A stretch of DNA of 64,000 bases from Seiridium cupressi (GCA_036674765.1 JARVKI010000001.1:682001-746000); one strand, 5' to 3'; positions 1 through 11,545 are shown, numbered from the stretch's first letter. Program-made: numbers and translations. Notes: generated from the letters alone by a model not told the origin.

Positions 1-2368
1 TGGGGTTCGTTGGTGACAGGTAAGCAAGATAAGCGACGAGAAAACGGGACAAAGCAAATGCAGTATGAGCGATGGCAAGATAGTCCGGGATAGATAGAGT
101 GAGAGAAGCGGGATGGTCCTGATTCTCTCGCGTCGTGGTGTTCGAAGTAGCACTCGTATTGGCAGCTGCTTGAACGGGCTCACTGGGTGTGAGAAGGCCG
201 CAAAAGAAGATGCTCATGCTCTCTTGACTAGCAACGTATGTCCACTGTGCCAAGACAGCAAGAATGAGGGTCCAGGTTCGGAGCTGTAGTCCTCCTATGC
301 TTCTTTTTTTCGGGTCAATCGGCAGGTAATTCGTTGACCGTTCCATCTCTGCATCAGAGACCTCGGGCAGAGGTAGATAAAAGAAAAATAGCGCCAATGC
401 CGCACACAGCAATGTGATTGCCAAGTAAGTCCACTGCACGTCTAAAAGAAGAGTTGAGTCGGTCTCGGTGCCCTGGATGCCAGTGAAGAAAACCTTCTCA
501 GCCAGCAGTTGACTTATTACGGTGGCAACGGCCTGGATACCTTGGGCCAGGCAAAGACGCATCTCAGCGTAATTCAGTGGCCCACAAAGTGCAATGAAGG
601 GATTCGCGGCGGTTTCCAGAACGGCGAGACCAAACCCAACGACGAAGTTGGAGATCATGAATCCAGGAAACGAGGTCAGGACGGCACTAGGCCAGAACAT
701 GATGGTGCCGATCCCGTAAATAGAGAGCCCGAGGATGAAGGTTGCTTTGAACCCGCCGACAGTTGGACTCCCATCATGTTTTCGAGTTCGGCGATGCTCG
801 TCGTGCCGTAGAATCCATTCCCCAACAATGAGGGGCCCGAGGAAGTACCCTACGCCGAAATACATGCTCGTGAGGCCGATCGTTTGAGCAACCGTCATAT
901 GGGACACTGATGCGATGACGTTATTGAGAGTGTTCAAGAGTCCATACGAGAATCCCCACAACACAAACAAGATGGTCACCACGGTGCAATACTTCCAAGA
1001 GTCCGTCACAGATGTTCGAATGATGCTCTTGGGCTTCTTCATATTAACGAACCCAAAGTAAACCATGTTCTCGGGTCCGCCATTGGTAGTGGCAGTCGCT
1101 GTCGTCATAGCTGTTGACATTCGTGCAAGTCTCATAGGTGGCCCCGGAGCACCAATGCCGGTCATGTCTGGCGACGTCAGGAACTCCATCGCATTATAGT
1201 CGGGCTCCAGAGAGCTGCCGGTATGCGCGACCTCTGGAGCCAGTACGGGGTCTTCAGGAACTGTTCCAAGGGGCCGGGTCGGTGCATCATCACTGTAATG
1301 TCTCGAGGAGTCGGAAGGCTGCTTGGAAGTAGAAGAGCCAGAGCTCCTTCCCGTACCGTCGGGGTCGATGAGCATAGCCGGCAGAATGCGCACAATAAGC
1401 GGCTTCAAAGTCGGGATGCAAGCGCAGGTAATACCAACGTTGACTTCGACTGCGGACCACATTAAAGACAAAGACGCATTCCATGCAAATTCGGACTGGT
1501 CGCCAAAGGTGGCTTCCGGATTGTTTGAAGCCGCCGGCGAGATGTCGGAGATCGCTTGCTGGAGATAGTAGATCCTGACGACATCCACCACTGTGACAAA
1601 TATGCCCAGAGTAAAGGTGAAAACTAGAATCATCTTTTGGCGGAAAGGTAGCCTCATGCCTGTGAGGACAGGAAGTGGCAGAGCGAGAATGGCGAGGTCT
1701 GTGACGATGTTGACCGGCGCCGCACAGATGAATTCAGTGAGGAGCGGGATACACTTCGCCTCGTATGGGTATCTATCGAAAGCTGCTGAGATTGGTCGGC
1801 ACTGAAAGATGTTAAGAAAGGTCAAGACTACCCCTGCAACGTTTACAACTCCGAGTACAGCCCACGACGCCAGGCGAAGAACTTGCTGCGTATTTCTAGA
1901 CAGCCTCAGGTAGAATATCAAGATAGAAGTCTTCGTGGCCATCAGAGCGGGGTTCTATTCAATCAGTCAGTTCTTGCTGTGGTGGGAGACGGTAGTTCTG
2001 CTCACGTATAAAACAGAGAAGGCATATTCGCAGCGCCGCAGAGCGTTCCAATCATCAGCGGCAATATCGCTGTCATGCCTTCCTAGGCCGTTCTTGGTAC
2101 CAAGATCGATCGTCAAACTGACAGCAAAGGCAAGAGCCCATGCCAACATAATAAACCAATCATCCCAACTCAGTTGTCGCATGATGGCTGTCCGAGTATA
2201 CATCCTCGCGGCCACAAATACGGAGGCCAAAACGAGTGTCGCGGTTGTGACAGCAAATACACTAGGTCCCCGGTCCGCCATATCGCTCGTTCCAGCATCA
2301 GTGATGTTCATGTTGCCAAAAGAGTTACAAGTGTGCCTTGCGACAACCTTTTCTGAGGGGGAAATCAC
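1..2368 (-). CDS. Rhodopsin-domain / L-fucose permease-type MFS fusion protein (3' end off window)
   Basis: Two exons are visible: 2368-2006 and 1954-1, joined by a 51-nt intron (donor GTGAGC, acceptor TAG) that restores a continuous frame across SVLY/NPALM. At least 772 residues lie in the window and no stop is reached at base 1. Residues about 20-313 are a fungal rhodopsin-type domain (Fung_rhodopsin, seven hydrophobic segments, with DRGPSVF, LSWDDWFIML and FQCRPISAAFD). Residues 314-425 are a Ser/Pro-rich linker. From about 426 the protein is an MFS carrier of the FucP sugar family, with LFVLWGFSYGLLNTLNN in the first helix and ETAANPFIALCGP, the family hallmark. I read every codon from 1954 to 1 and saw no stop between the halves. 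The likely role is sugar or other solute uptake at the plasma membrane; substrate and the function of the rhodopsin half are unknown. The start could also be Met20 at 2311. Confidence 0.82.
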
Positions 2369-3941
2369 CGCCGGCGCAACTCCATCATGGGCAGGCTGCG
2401 TAAGTAAAGCGGTTGACGCCCAAATCAGCTTTAATTCTGTCGATTTGCGATCCGAATTGGTGCTCGACAGTGCAAGTCAGACATATCTTGCCCCCAACTC
2501 GCCTGCGAAGATGGTGAGGTGAGTTGAAGAGATGTTTTCCGACTAGTCAGAGAGGCGAAATATGCGCAGCGCCAAAGCCGCAGGTGACGATGTGGGGATT
2601 AGTCTAGTGACAATGACCCATACGGTGGACAAGCGGTCTACATACGCCGATGCCAGGGTCTTCGTGTTGCCCTGACTCGTGGAACAGCTGTCAATCTGAG
2701 ATGTGAGAATAGAAGAGAATCCGGCCGCAGACTGAGAAATCTGAAGTATCGAAAGGGTTGCGTGTAAGACGAGGGAATTTGTTGTTCGTTGTTGTGGAAG
2801 AAACCAGACATGTCATGCAATGAGCATCCTCAGATTCCATTTGCCAGGTCACCCGGCATCAAATGTAATGTTACCCCGCCGGCCTCCAAGACGAAGAGTT
2901 GAGCAAAGAGGGCATGAAGGAGCAGGCTCGGGATCGGACTGGGTGGAAAGGGGAAATGGGAGGTGCGCCATCCAACCAAAGGACGTTGAGCGTACATAAG
3001 AGAGTAAGTTATGGGGATGTGGGTGCTGGTTTCCCCAGATTCGTTGAGTCAATTCCCGCACCAAGGCACCGAGCAGATGGACTGGCAACCTCCAGCCCTC
3101 CTGGGCACAGAAAAGCGTGGAAACACGACGCTGGATCGAGAGCTAAGGGTCAGCCATGACATAACTGGATCCAGTTCAGCAGTGAATAGCAGATAGGTGA
3201 CGTCGGAATGGGGGACATCCTTGTCACCTCCCTTGTCATTACCCCAGATTTTGGGACGCCGTTCAATTAGGAATGTTGGAGGCTGTGGTTGCTGACCAGG
3301 GTTCAATAGCTCGGCCGGGGCAATCGGGCCTTATTTCTACTCGGAATAGGTATACCGTCCTTCTCTCTTACACTTGTTCAAATTAGAGCCCAAGTCAGTA
3401 ATCAAAAGTGCTGCAGAGACAGTCGAGGAGCACAGGATGTCTTGCGAAACAAATTGGTTGGGTCGCTAATGGACCTCTGCAACCTCCTCTGTAGATCGTC
3501 GCTGCTACCCAAGATTGTAAGCAGAACCCCGCAACGTACAGAGTAGCGATCCTGCGCCGCAATAGTCGATAGCCTGAACGAGTCATGATGGCTGCGGCTG
3601 GAGGAGAAAACGGAGAAATCGCCAAGTAGGACGGAGTCCAGCTCGTGCCGAGCGACTTGAGATTTAATGGGATTTAGGCAATAGCAGCCAAAGGCCCGAC
3701 ACGAATTCAATGCCTGCGACACGCAAGAAACGAATAACTCTGCTGAGAACAAAGAAAGAAGACGACGACTTGACTGATGATGCATGCTAGCATTAGACTC
3801 GGACTCGCGGGACGGAGGTAACACCATCCAACGCCTTTGTAGTTGATTGTCATGGGCCGTGTTCGACCATCAGTCAGTCTGTGGCACTTGACTTCGGCTC
3901 TTACTATGCACCAGTCTGAATGCTTGAGCAGTCGTCAGCGT

Positions 3942-3963
3942 CAGCAGCAACAGCAACAGCAAC
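3942..3963 (+). repeat. CAGCAA-type microsatellite
   Basis: Imperfect tandem CAG/CAA triplets, CAGCAGCAACAGCAACAGC and onward. It is not inside a gene I can support. Confidence 0.75.
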
Positions 3964-4577
3964 GAAATCTCCGGTCCAAGTAGTGCGTGAGTTCAGGGGG
4001 TGGATGACATGGCTGTCCGATTACAAACTACCTTCCAACGCCTCTCTCATACACCATGGTCTGCAAAGATAAGGGTGCATTTGAAAGTTATCTCCAGGCC
4101 CGATTCCACACAATCAATGCCTGCGACAAGCAAAGCCTGTCAAGCCTGTTCACTGGCTGCTAGGACTAGTCGAGCACTAACGAGCGCGTGTGTAATGAAG
4201 GTAATGTTCGTTGGGTTGCCGGGCTGCCGGTCGGAGAACATGATCCCTCACTCGACGCCTGTGGACAAGAGCTTAGCATCAGTGTCATGCATAGCAGCCA
4301 CAGCTCCGAAGAGTGGGAACGTTGTTGCAGAAAGCAAGCAGAGTGATCGATGTGTTGACTCAATTCTATTGAGGTTTGGAATGGACCAGTCAGGCTACCA
4401 TGCATTCGGTTTCTTACGGAAGTGTCGAACGTGAGTAATATTATATGCGACCCTCTACAGTTGCTTCGTGCAGGGGCTAGAAATAAATATCGCCAGTTCC
4501 CAACAGGGGAGTTCTCTGAATTTCTCCCCTATAACATTGCAACAATTAGTGTAGATGGTGATGCAAAGACATAATAT

Positions 4578-4613
4578 AAATTTAAAAAAAATAAAAATAA
4601 AAATAAAAAAATA
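4578..4613 (+). repeat. A-rich low-complexity AAAAT repeat
   Basis: An A-rich tract with repeated AAAAT/TAAAA units, about 270 bases upstream of the complex I gene start. Confidence 0.75.
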
Positions 4614-4884
4614 CGTCAACTTGTGATGAACATATTTTGCCTCAGAGCTGGCTGAACGGTCCCACGGCGGATCCGGATAATCCCTCGGACCCAGCGCAGC
4701 CAATCGGGAGGCCGTATTATCTGATTAGCGAGAGGCGGCGAAAAGAAGCTCATCATCAACGTCAATCAATTGAACCGTTCGCGCGGGCTGTCGAGAGCTA
4801 CCAATTGCCCTCTTAACGGAACTCTCCACTCCCTACTTTTGAAGGTTTCACTATCTTCAAAATCTCCTTGATCTCACATACAAG

Positions 4885-5693
4885 ATGCTGGCATCGAGAA
4901 GAGTCGCCTCGCTGGCTCTACGAGGTGCGTTACGCGATTCCGGGCCTGCAACAGCTCCGGGCAGGCCCCTACCCCTTGATTCGCGAACTGGTGGCTGACG
5001 AGAAGTGAAAACAGCGAAGCCGACAAGCCAATTAATTCCCCTGCGATCGGTCGCTGCCATCTCCACGACGAACAAGAAGGATGCAGCCTCGCTGACACCC
5101 CACGGCTCGACGAGCATTCTACCACGCAAGGAAATCGCTCTTCCTAGCCAGGAGGGCACCAAGGGCGTCGTCCAATATGCCTTGTATGTGTTTGCCACAC
5201 CCACAGAGGAAGAGAAGGAGCATTTGACTGACCAGTTTCCAGGACAACTCTGGACCAAGTCGCCAACTGGGCGCGCCAGTCGTCGTTATGGCCCATGACC
5301 TTCGGACTCGCCTGCTGTGCCGTCGAGATGATGCACTTGTCGACGCCACGGTACGATCAAGACAGATTCGGAATCATTTTCCGTGCCTCGCCCCGTCAGT
5401 CCGACGTCATGATTGTCGCCGGAACCCTTACCAACAAGATGGCACCCGCTCTGCGACAGGTTTACGATCAGATGCCCGAGCCTCGATGGGTCGTTTCCAT
5501 GGGTAGCTGCGCCAATGGAGGAGGTTACTACCATTACAGTTACAGTGTTGTGCGTGGCTGTGATAGGATTGTGCCTGTCGATATCTACGTTCCTGGCTGC
5601 CCGCCCACGAGTGAGGCCCTCATGTACGGTATCATCCAGCTGCAACGCAAGATGAGGAACACCAAAATCACGAGGATGTGGTACAGGAAGTAG
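4885..5693 (+). CDS. nuo19.3: NADH:ubiquinone oxidoreductase PSST / 20-kDa Fe-S subunit (NDUFS7, NuoB)
   Basis: Three exons: 4885-4924, 5015-5183 and 5243-5693, giving 219 aa. The introns have donors GTGCGT and GTATGT and acceptors ACAG and CCAG; both joins keep frame, and the second restores the family sequence [17 protein letters not shown]. The product carries the terminal iron-sulfur cluster N2 of mitochondrial complex I and passes electrons to ubiquinone. The visible cluster ligands are the tandem cysteines in [10 protein letters not shown], the cysteine in GSCANGG and the one in PGCPPTSE. The first roughly 30 residues ([13 protein letters not shown] and following) are rich in Arg, Ser and Ala with no acidic residue, as expected for a mitochondrial presequence. 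The tail TRMWYRK is typical of the family. Length and motifs are intact. The Neurospora name is assigned from memory of the PSST homologue. Confidence 0.96.
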
Positions 5694-6937
5694 AGAAAGT
5701 GGCCTCTGGCTGGAGGTGAGTGGAGGGATAGAGAAGGACTCATCATTACATCGTCTCTTTTGTCAAGGGGAGGCATTGTAAATAGGGTATGGCTACATAT
5801 ACACCAGTCATGTAGAGTAGAGTATTCGAGGCGTTCACATGTGCTTTGTGCATCGATTCCAATTTAGGTCAAGGACGCTTGATTTTACCATCAGTGGCGA
5901 TATACGTGTTCAGGGCCATCCTGGCTGGAATGTAACAGTGCTTGTTCGTTGATCACCCGGGCTCTCTGAGACGAGTACCTTGGGATGAACGCTTGAGCCG
6001 TCCAGAATACACATCTTACACTGATTTTATAACTTACATTATCCAATGACTAAGGTTGTATCTACAGCTAGAGCAACCGCCAGCCAAGACAGATCCTTCC
6101 CACTCAGAAACACACTTCGGGTGCCTGAGGAAGTATGCCTTTATGCAAGGGGAGCATTGCGTATATCTAACTACACAGAAATGTAAAACTTAATCCAGGC
6201 AATCTGCGCATCATGCCATAAAGCTTCTCGCCAGCATTGGAATCATGCAGCCGACATGCAAGCCAAGAGTTACACCACATTTCATTGCATTTCGTAAATG
6301 CAAGCAACCCCTGAATTCTATGGGTCCAGGATCATGTGTATGTAGAGACCACATTTATTTTCAGAGCACCATCAGAAATGGAAGCAGATTGCTAGGCTGA
6401 AATATTTGTTCTTTGGATGGCTTATCTCATCTGGATCACTATAGTGTAGATCAACCGAGGATTAGCTTTGATTGCACTATTTCAATTTGTCCTCCCTGCT
6501 TTTTCCGGGTACTCCTGGTTGCACAACATGGCCTCCCCTTGTGCTCGGTTTACACCGCACATCTACTTGAATCACGAAGTCGAACCCCTTCATGTGGAGG
6601 TGCGACTATTTACGCAGCTCACTGTCTGTCATTCTGCGAAGTCTGCACTGGGAGGACTGGACATTCACTTTCCACCTGCAAGTTATGTTTGTTAGGAAGC
6701 TGTGCTTGAATAATGTCTGCTGATCTGCTGATCTGCTGGCCTAGAAATATGGAACGTCGCATGAGGCTACGTTCAGAACAAGATGAGATGTAGAAAAGAG
6801 AAGGAAATGGCGGGTAGCGGACAGTATTAGTTATTATATACAAACAATATGTTGCACATTAGCTTGATAACCACCAATCGATATTGCTGTAATATTAAAG
6901 TACTACATCCCCACTGAACAGCTCGTAGCTACATCGT
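5694..6937. other. Intergenic, converging 3' regions
   Basis: Lies between the stops of the complex I gene (+) and the GPI-protein gene (-), so it is mainly 3' UTR and spacer. ORFs below 100 codons only, none recognisable. A short CTGATCTGCTGATCTGCTG repetition lies near 6718-6737. Confidence 0.6.
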
Positions 6938-7513
6938 TTATAGCATAGCGATGACAGCACCAGCAACGGCGGCGAGCAAGCCAGAACCACTGCCAACCAA
7001 TTCGCCGGCACCGTTTGTCTGTGTTGAGCCAGCGGCTGAAGTAGTGGATGACGTGGTCGTGGTAGTTCCAGTGGCCGAAGCCTGGGTCGATGACTTGGTA
7101 GTGGTAGTAGTAGCAGCAGCAGCGGTGGAAGACGACCCTGCGGCAGTCGTGGTAGAAGCCAAAGAGGAGTAGATGGACGCATTCATGCTGAACAGCAAGT
7201 GTTAGAGCAATTACAAAGCCGCGAAACATGTGGAGTGGGATTACCAGTTGAGCTCCTTCTGTTGACTGACACTGGACTGCCTCGAATCGTTGGGACAGTT
7301 ACCGAAGCAGGTCAATTCAGCCGTGTACTTGTCACAAAGGCAGCTGTAGTCAGTCGACGCGCAGAGACTGACGTAGCCTTCGGTTGTGATGAGGCACTGC
7401 TCAAGGACAGGCTGAGCATCGCACGTGGAAGAGCCGGTAGCAGCGGTGGTGGTAGTGGTCTGTGCCGATACAGCAACGGTGAGAGCCACGAGGGAGAAGA
7501 TGACGGACTTCAT
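6938..7513 (-). CDS. GPI-anchored Ser/Thr-rich cell-wall protein with CFEM-like cysteine pattern
   Basis: Two exons, 7513-7245 and 7187-6938, 172 aa. The intron (donor GTAATC, acceptor TTCAG) joins KELN to CMNASIYSS, creating the eighth cysteine. Residues 1-18 (MKSVIFSLVALTVAVSAQ) are a clear signal peptide. A Cys-rich domain follows with spacing C-x8-C-x10-C-x6-C-x-C-x8-C-x3-C-x16-C. From the second cysteine onward this resembles CFEM, including the CxC and an aspartate just before it; only the first gap is too long. Next comes a Thr/Ser/Ala-rich stalk suited to O-mannosylation. The C-terminus, from about QTNGAGELVGSG to a hydrophobic tail ending VAGAVIAML, fits a GPI signal with an Asn/Gly omega region. 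It matches the ascomycete family called GPI-anchored serine-threonine-rich protein. Expected at the cell wall or outer plasma membrane; molecular role unknown. Confidence 0.9.
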
Positions 7514-8339
7514 GGTGGCTACTTGGAGAAGTGAAAGTGATGTACAAGAATAGATTAAGTGGTAGTCAAGAAAACGGCACTCCGTATTAGGTGATGAATC
7601 GAAGAGAAGGAGCAACAGCAATTGAACGAGCGCAGTGCAAGAGAGGGACTCTGGGCGAGAGGAAGAAGAAACTCCAAGACGCGACCCGGGACACGAAGGT
7701 TTAAAGCTCAGGGTCGTGGGCTAGGCCGTTGCCCGGTCCGCCTTGAATGCAACGAATAATATCTGCATGGGAAAACGCTCATGAACCTAGTTCATAAGCT
7801 CGCGTCTATTCCAAAGCAATGGCTAGCGTCGTAAGGCGGGTGTAAGCCACTCGGCATAGCGAAGGGAAGATCTCGTGGGACACGACCGGCTGCACCCCTC
7901 GGAGAGGCATGTGGTGGAAACCTTGGTCACTTGCGAACAACGACTAGACTCCAAGCATCGGACTGTCGTTCCCCTCCTCCAAGACAAACCCGGCGAATCT
8001 CGTCGCATGGCCTGCGTAGAATGTCACGGAGTTGAGGATGACTGTGTAACTAGTACGCTGCGTTTAATTTAGGCCTAATTCTTTTTTAAAGGGGCTGGCT
8101 GGCGCTCATTGGCTACCGTAAGATAGCTCTGCTCCAGAAATGGGTTGAACCCGAACCCAAGTTCGTATCTCCACCTCAGCTATCAGGGGCGCTTGCAAGG
8201 GAAAGCTCCGGACCCCGACGCCTCCAACGTTAAATCGTCCCTCTCTTCATGTCGATGGTGTGAAGAACGACAGTCGAGCGCCTTTGTGACTGCCCGGACT
8301 GTTTCACTAATCCTCATTCGAAAGGCGTTCTCAGAATGG
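7514..8339. other. Promoter of the GPI-protein gene and spacer
   Basis: The part next to 7513 is the 5' UTR and promoter of the minus-strand GPI-protein gene. The rest leads into the NLR relic. No coding motif recognised. Confidence 0.5.
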
Positions 8340-10470
8340 AATCAGCATGGCTCGTGTGCATCGCAATTGCTGCTCTATAGGATTACATCTTTCTTGGCCT
8401 GGAAGCATGCAGTCACCAAACTCTTCCGAGACAGGCTGCTTGCCAAATCCGCTGGAACTCTCCTTTGGACCACCTTGGCCCTTGACGACTTGCTAAGAGG
8501 ATATGATAGAGGACGGAGCGCAGAGCCTACGACGGAAACTAGAAACGGTTCGCAAGGGGCTTGAAAATATGTATACGCAGCTCCTTAAAGATATTACACC
8601 ACTCAACAAACTGATGACGTTACACTTGTTTCAATGGCAATTCTGGCAGCCAATCCTCTGCATCTCCATGAGTAGCTTCACCTCAAAGCATTCCTACAAA
8701 GTGATGCTCCTTTGTCTATGAGCAGTTGGCTTGACACTCAGTTTTTTCATTGAGTTTCAGTCCGGTGGCCTCTGCAAAGAGAATCCACATCAGGACCAAA
8801 AGTCGTAAAGAAGGACGCGAGCCCACCCAAGAAGCAAAGAGCGACATCGGACAGGAAAGTATTTGAAGCACTTCAACAATCGACAGAACTCCAATCGGCA
8901 GTGGGTATAGATGTCGATGTCTTGCGACATACAGCTCAAGTCAGCTAAAGCACTCGCTGGTGATTTCGATCCGCCGCGGATCTTCTGCATCGTGTTCTGG
9001 CATGTCGACAGTAGTGGAGATTGTCCTGGCACTAATATCATATGCGATATCTCATATATTTCATCGTGCTCGACTACACTCCAGGATGTGTCTAAGAAGC
9101 TGGTGACCCGATGGTCGCGACTGAAAATCCTCAGGGAAGACAATACCGAGTATGCTCAGCTACTTTATTACCTGGCCGTCAAGGTATCCGCTCTTGGATT
9201 CGCAAATTAAGAGAAGAAGATCGAGCAAGCACCCGCAAAAGCTATGCGCTAAGCAGCAAGTGTGGCCACCTTGACGCACTAGACTTAGTCCTTGAAAACA
9301 TATGATACCACGTATCTTACAAGGAAGTTGAATCCGGCCCTGTATTTCATGTACTAGCTCGAATAAAAGATGACAGCTACCTTTAACGATTTCTGATGTA
9401 CGCAGCGTTAGGGAAAGTCTACCCTGTAAGAAAACTGAAGTTCGTCCGCTTATTGAGGGGAAGGATGTAAAAGGTCGACCGGTTCTTCAGCTTGCTGTTA
9501 TGTGACACAACATTGATTCGATCAAGGCACTCCTGAAATACTGTGCCGATGTAGACGACTCTGATAATGAAGCGAATACAGCCCTGCTATACGAGGCATA
9601 TCTCGAAAGTGAATAGGGGTTCTGGCATCACGAACAGAAATGGCCTGAAACTTACCAACAGGAGCAAGTTGTGTTATGGGGAGGCTGGTAGCGGAGTTCT
9701 GCGCAAATGTCAATAAGTGCGAAATGAACGGTCACTACCACAAGATATTAAAAAAGCGAAACGAAAATGTTATTGTATCTCGAAGAGAGTCCTCGAACGA
9801 TACTCCATAATGGTTTGTGTGGTCCCTCGCTTGTAAATCGTGGCGAACGAGACAGCCGCGGCGATGACCTTGCAGACATAGGTCCTCTCATCGCTCCCAG
9901 TCGAGACACTTCTGATGGAGAAAAGAGCAGCCAAACCGAGCTTTGACCTTTAGACTTGAACGAAGTCAAGAAGAACGCAGAAACGAAAGATCCACGTGGT
10001 CACTGAACTGTTTCGTAGAGGTGCTGATGTGAACGCAACGTGTCCTGGACAGGCAACGCCAGTTCATATGGCCGAAGTCTGAGGAGATCAACGGGAGGTA
10101 TCTGGGACCTTCCGGCGTGATGTCAGGATAGCAACGAGGGACCATAAGGGCGAAACGCCTTTGCGCCATGTTTCCTGTCTCTCTGGCTTCGCTACTCTTC
10201 AGATCCTTGTGTGCAACGCGCCCGAGGTTGATGTCCCAGACCGTGAAGGGTGGACGCCGTTCCGATGGCGACACAACCCGGATCCCGACAAACCAAGGAG
10301 AATCGCGGGTTGGCTACAATTGGTTACTGCTGGAGAGGGGGGCTAAATGCTTCACAATCCGGAATTCTGGAGGTCATTCAGCATTTGATATTGCGACGCA
10401 TTTTATGTTCTTCGAAGCTGTTCGTTCAATGGAGAAACTTGCCTGTGACTCCCCCGTATCCTAGCAGAAT
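8340..10470 (+). pseudogene. Decayed NACHT-ankyrin repeat (STAND/NLR-type) gene
   Basis: No intact frame spans the region, but pieces in order resemble a fungal NACHT-ankyrin protein. At 8435-8500, AKSAGTLLWTTLALDDLLR resembles the conserved segment after the NACHT ATPase core. At 8503, in another frame, LRRKLETVRKGLENMYTQLL matches the following LPxGLxxLYxxLL helix. Ankyrin-like pieces follow: CGHLDALDLVLEN (about 9261-9300); NIDSIKALLKYCADVDDSDN (about 9511-9570), preceded by an in-frame stop; RLVAEFCANVNKCEMNG (about 9682-9732); VVTELFRRGADVNATCPGQ (about 9998-10055); and two frame-shifted pieces at 10160-10420 with VDVPDREGWTPF, WLLLERGAKC and GHSAFDIATHF. Stops and frameshifts separate the pieces. 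The upstream effector domain and the P-loop are not visible. Intact relatives act in non-self recognition; this copy looks dead. Confidence 0.72.
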
Positions 10471-10663
10471 CCCGAACATGTAGAGAAGCATTTGTGATTT
10501 TTACGGGACGGTACATATAAAGCAATTCAATTCCGGACTGGGTATTTATAGTTTTAGGGTTGTTGAGGTGTAGTGGAGCAACCAAATATCTTGCGGGTGT
10601 GCTACGAATAATGAACTACGGATATTCTACTCGAGACACTTCAGTGTTCATTGATGTAATTTC

Positions 10664-11545
10664 CTATCGTGGCAATCCCTCATCCCCTGGTTGTTTATAC
10701 CGACGAAGCTCCTCTTTGAGCTCCGAGTTCTCTTTCTCTAGTTCCTCAAGCCTCTGTCGTGTCTCATCCCACTGTTCCGAAGCCTCAACGCTAAACTCAT
10801 CAACAATCTTGACAAACCTCCACAGGCGCAGAATTACGACTAAGGACGCGATCTCCTCGACGACATTGCCATGCTCCACGACATCTATGACGAATCCAAC
10901 CACAATAACAAACGCATCAAAGCATGCTACTTTACTCGACAAATATCTCCTACACCACTTAGTTAGCCTCCGACAACCTACGTGCTCCTTGAATAGAAAC
11001 TTCGTTGGAAGCTTCCCCAGAGGAAAGGAGACGACTTACCTAGGGCCATTAGCCCACAGCGAAAGTAGCAATTCAACCAGGAACAGACAACTCAATATCA
11101 GAGAGAACAGTGTCAGAGCATCCCGCGTGGGCTGCACCCATGGCTCATCCTCACGATCGAGCTCGCACGTGATGAGTGCGATGAAGATATCCGTCAGGAT
11201 GCCGGCCACATCAAGGATGACGAGCGTTAGGACGAACCAGTGCTTCGCCTTGGACGAGAGCAGCTTTTGGGCAGCGCGCCGAGTCCGCCGGTATCTGGTA
11301 AGACCCAAGTGTCCGCTATGAGGGAACTGAACTGTAGAATCCTCAGTATCGACGTTCTCCGAATAGACCATGGTAGCGAGAGCAGTTGGAGTCGTTGTCC
11401 GTCAGGACGAACCCCTTATCGTGTAGGTGATAGATTACTCTGAGATGGGCGACGCATCCCCACCAACGAGCATCGAACGGCAACCAAGGCAGAGATAGAC
11501 TAGACCAGACTTCAACTTACCAAGTAATGGCGTACGGTCACTCAT
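10664..11545 (-). CDS. hv1: Voltage-gated proton channel Hv1
   Basis: Preferred model: exons 11545-11521, 11331-11040 and 10949-10664, 200 aa. The two introns have donors GTAAGT and acceptors TACAG and TGTAG. A two-exon alternative starts at 11371 and gives 205 aa. I prefer the first because MSDRTPLL looks like a fungal Hv1 start and the phase fits exactly. The protein is a lone voltage sensor. S1 carries Asp49 (LVILDVAG, the proton-selectivity Asp). S2 carries Glu95. S3 carries Asp117 and Asp128 (FDAFVIVVGFVIDVV). S4 is VVILRLWRFVKIV, with Arg147, Arg150 and Lys153 at the three gating positions where human Hv1 has three Arg. A Glu/Lys-rich coiled coil (about 165-190) should dimerise it. Hv1 extrudes protons on depolarisation, for pH control or NADPH-oxidase charge balance. 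Little in the S1-S4 pattern is left to doubt; the N-terminus is uncertain. Confidence 0.9.

Larger units (their letters stand above)
2369..4884. other. Intergenic, no recognisable gene
   Basis: This stretch holds the upstream regions of the rhodopsin-MFS gene (-) and the complex I gene (+). ORFs up to about 144 codons exist on both strands, but none has a composition or motif I recognise. It contains a CAGCAA run (3942-3963) and an A-rich AAAAT run (about 4578-4613). I see no tRNA or transposase. Confidence 0.6.

Noticed and set aside
1935..2522. 195-codon plus-strand ORF
   Set aside because: It lies antisense to the first exon of the rhodopsin-MFS gene and its translation has no recognisable motif; a shadow frame.
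3402..3827. 141-codon minus-strand ORF upstream of the complex I gene
   Set aside because: Composition is random-looking (Ser, Arg, Cys), several frames overlap here, and no splice partner or domain is visible.
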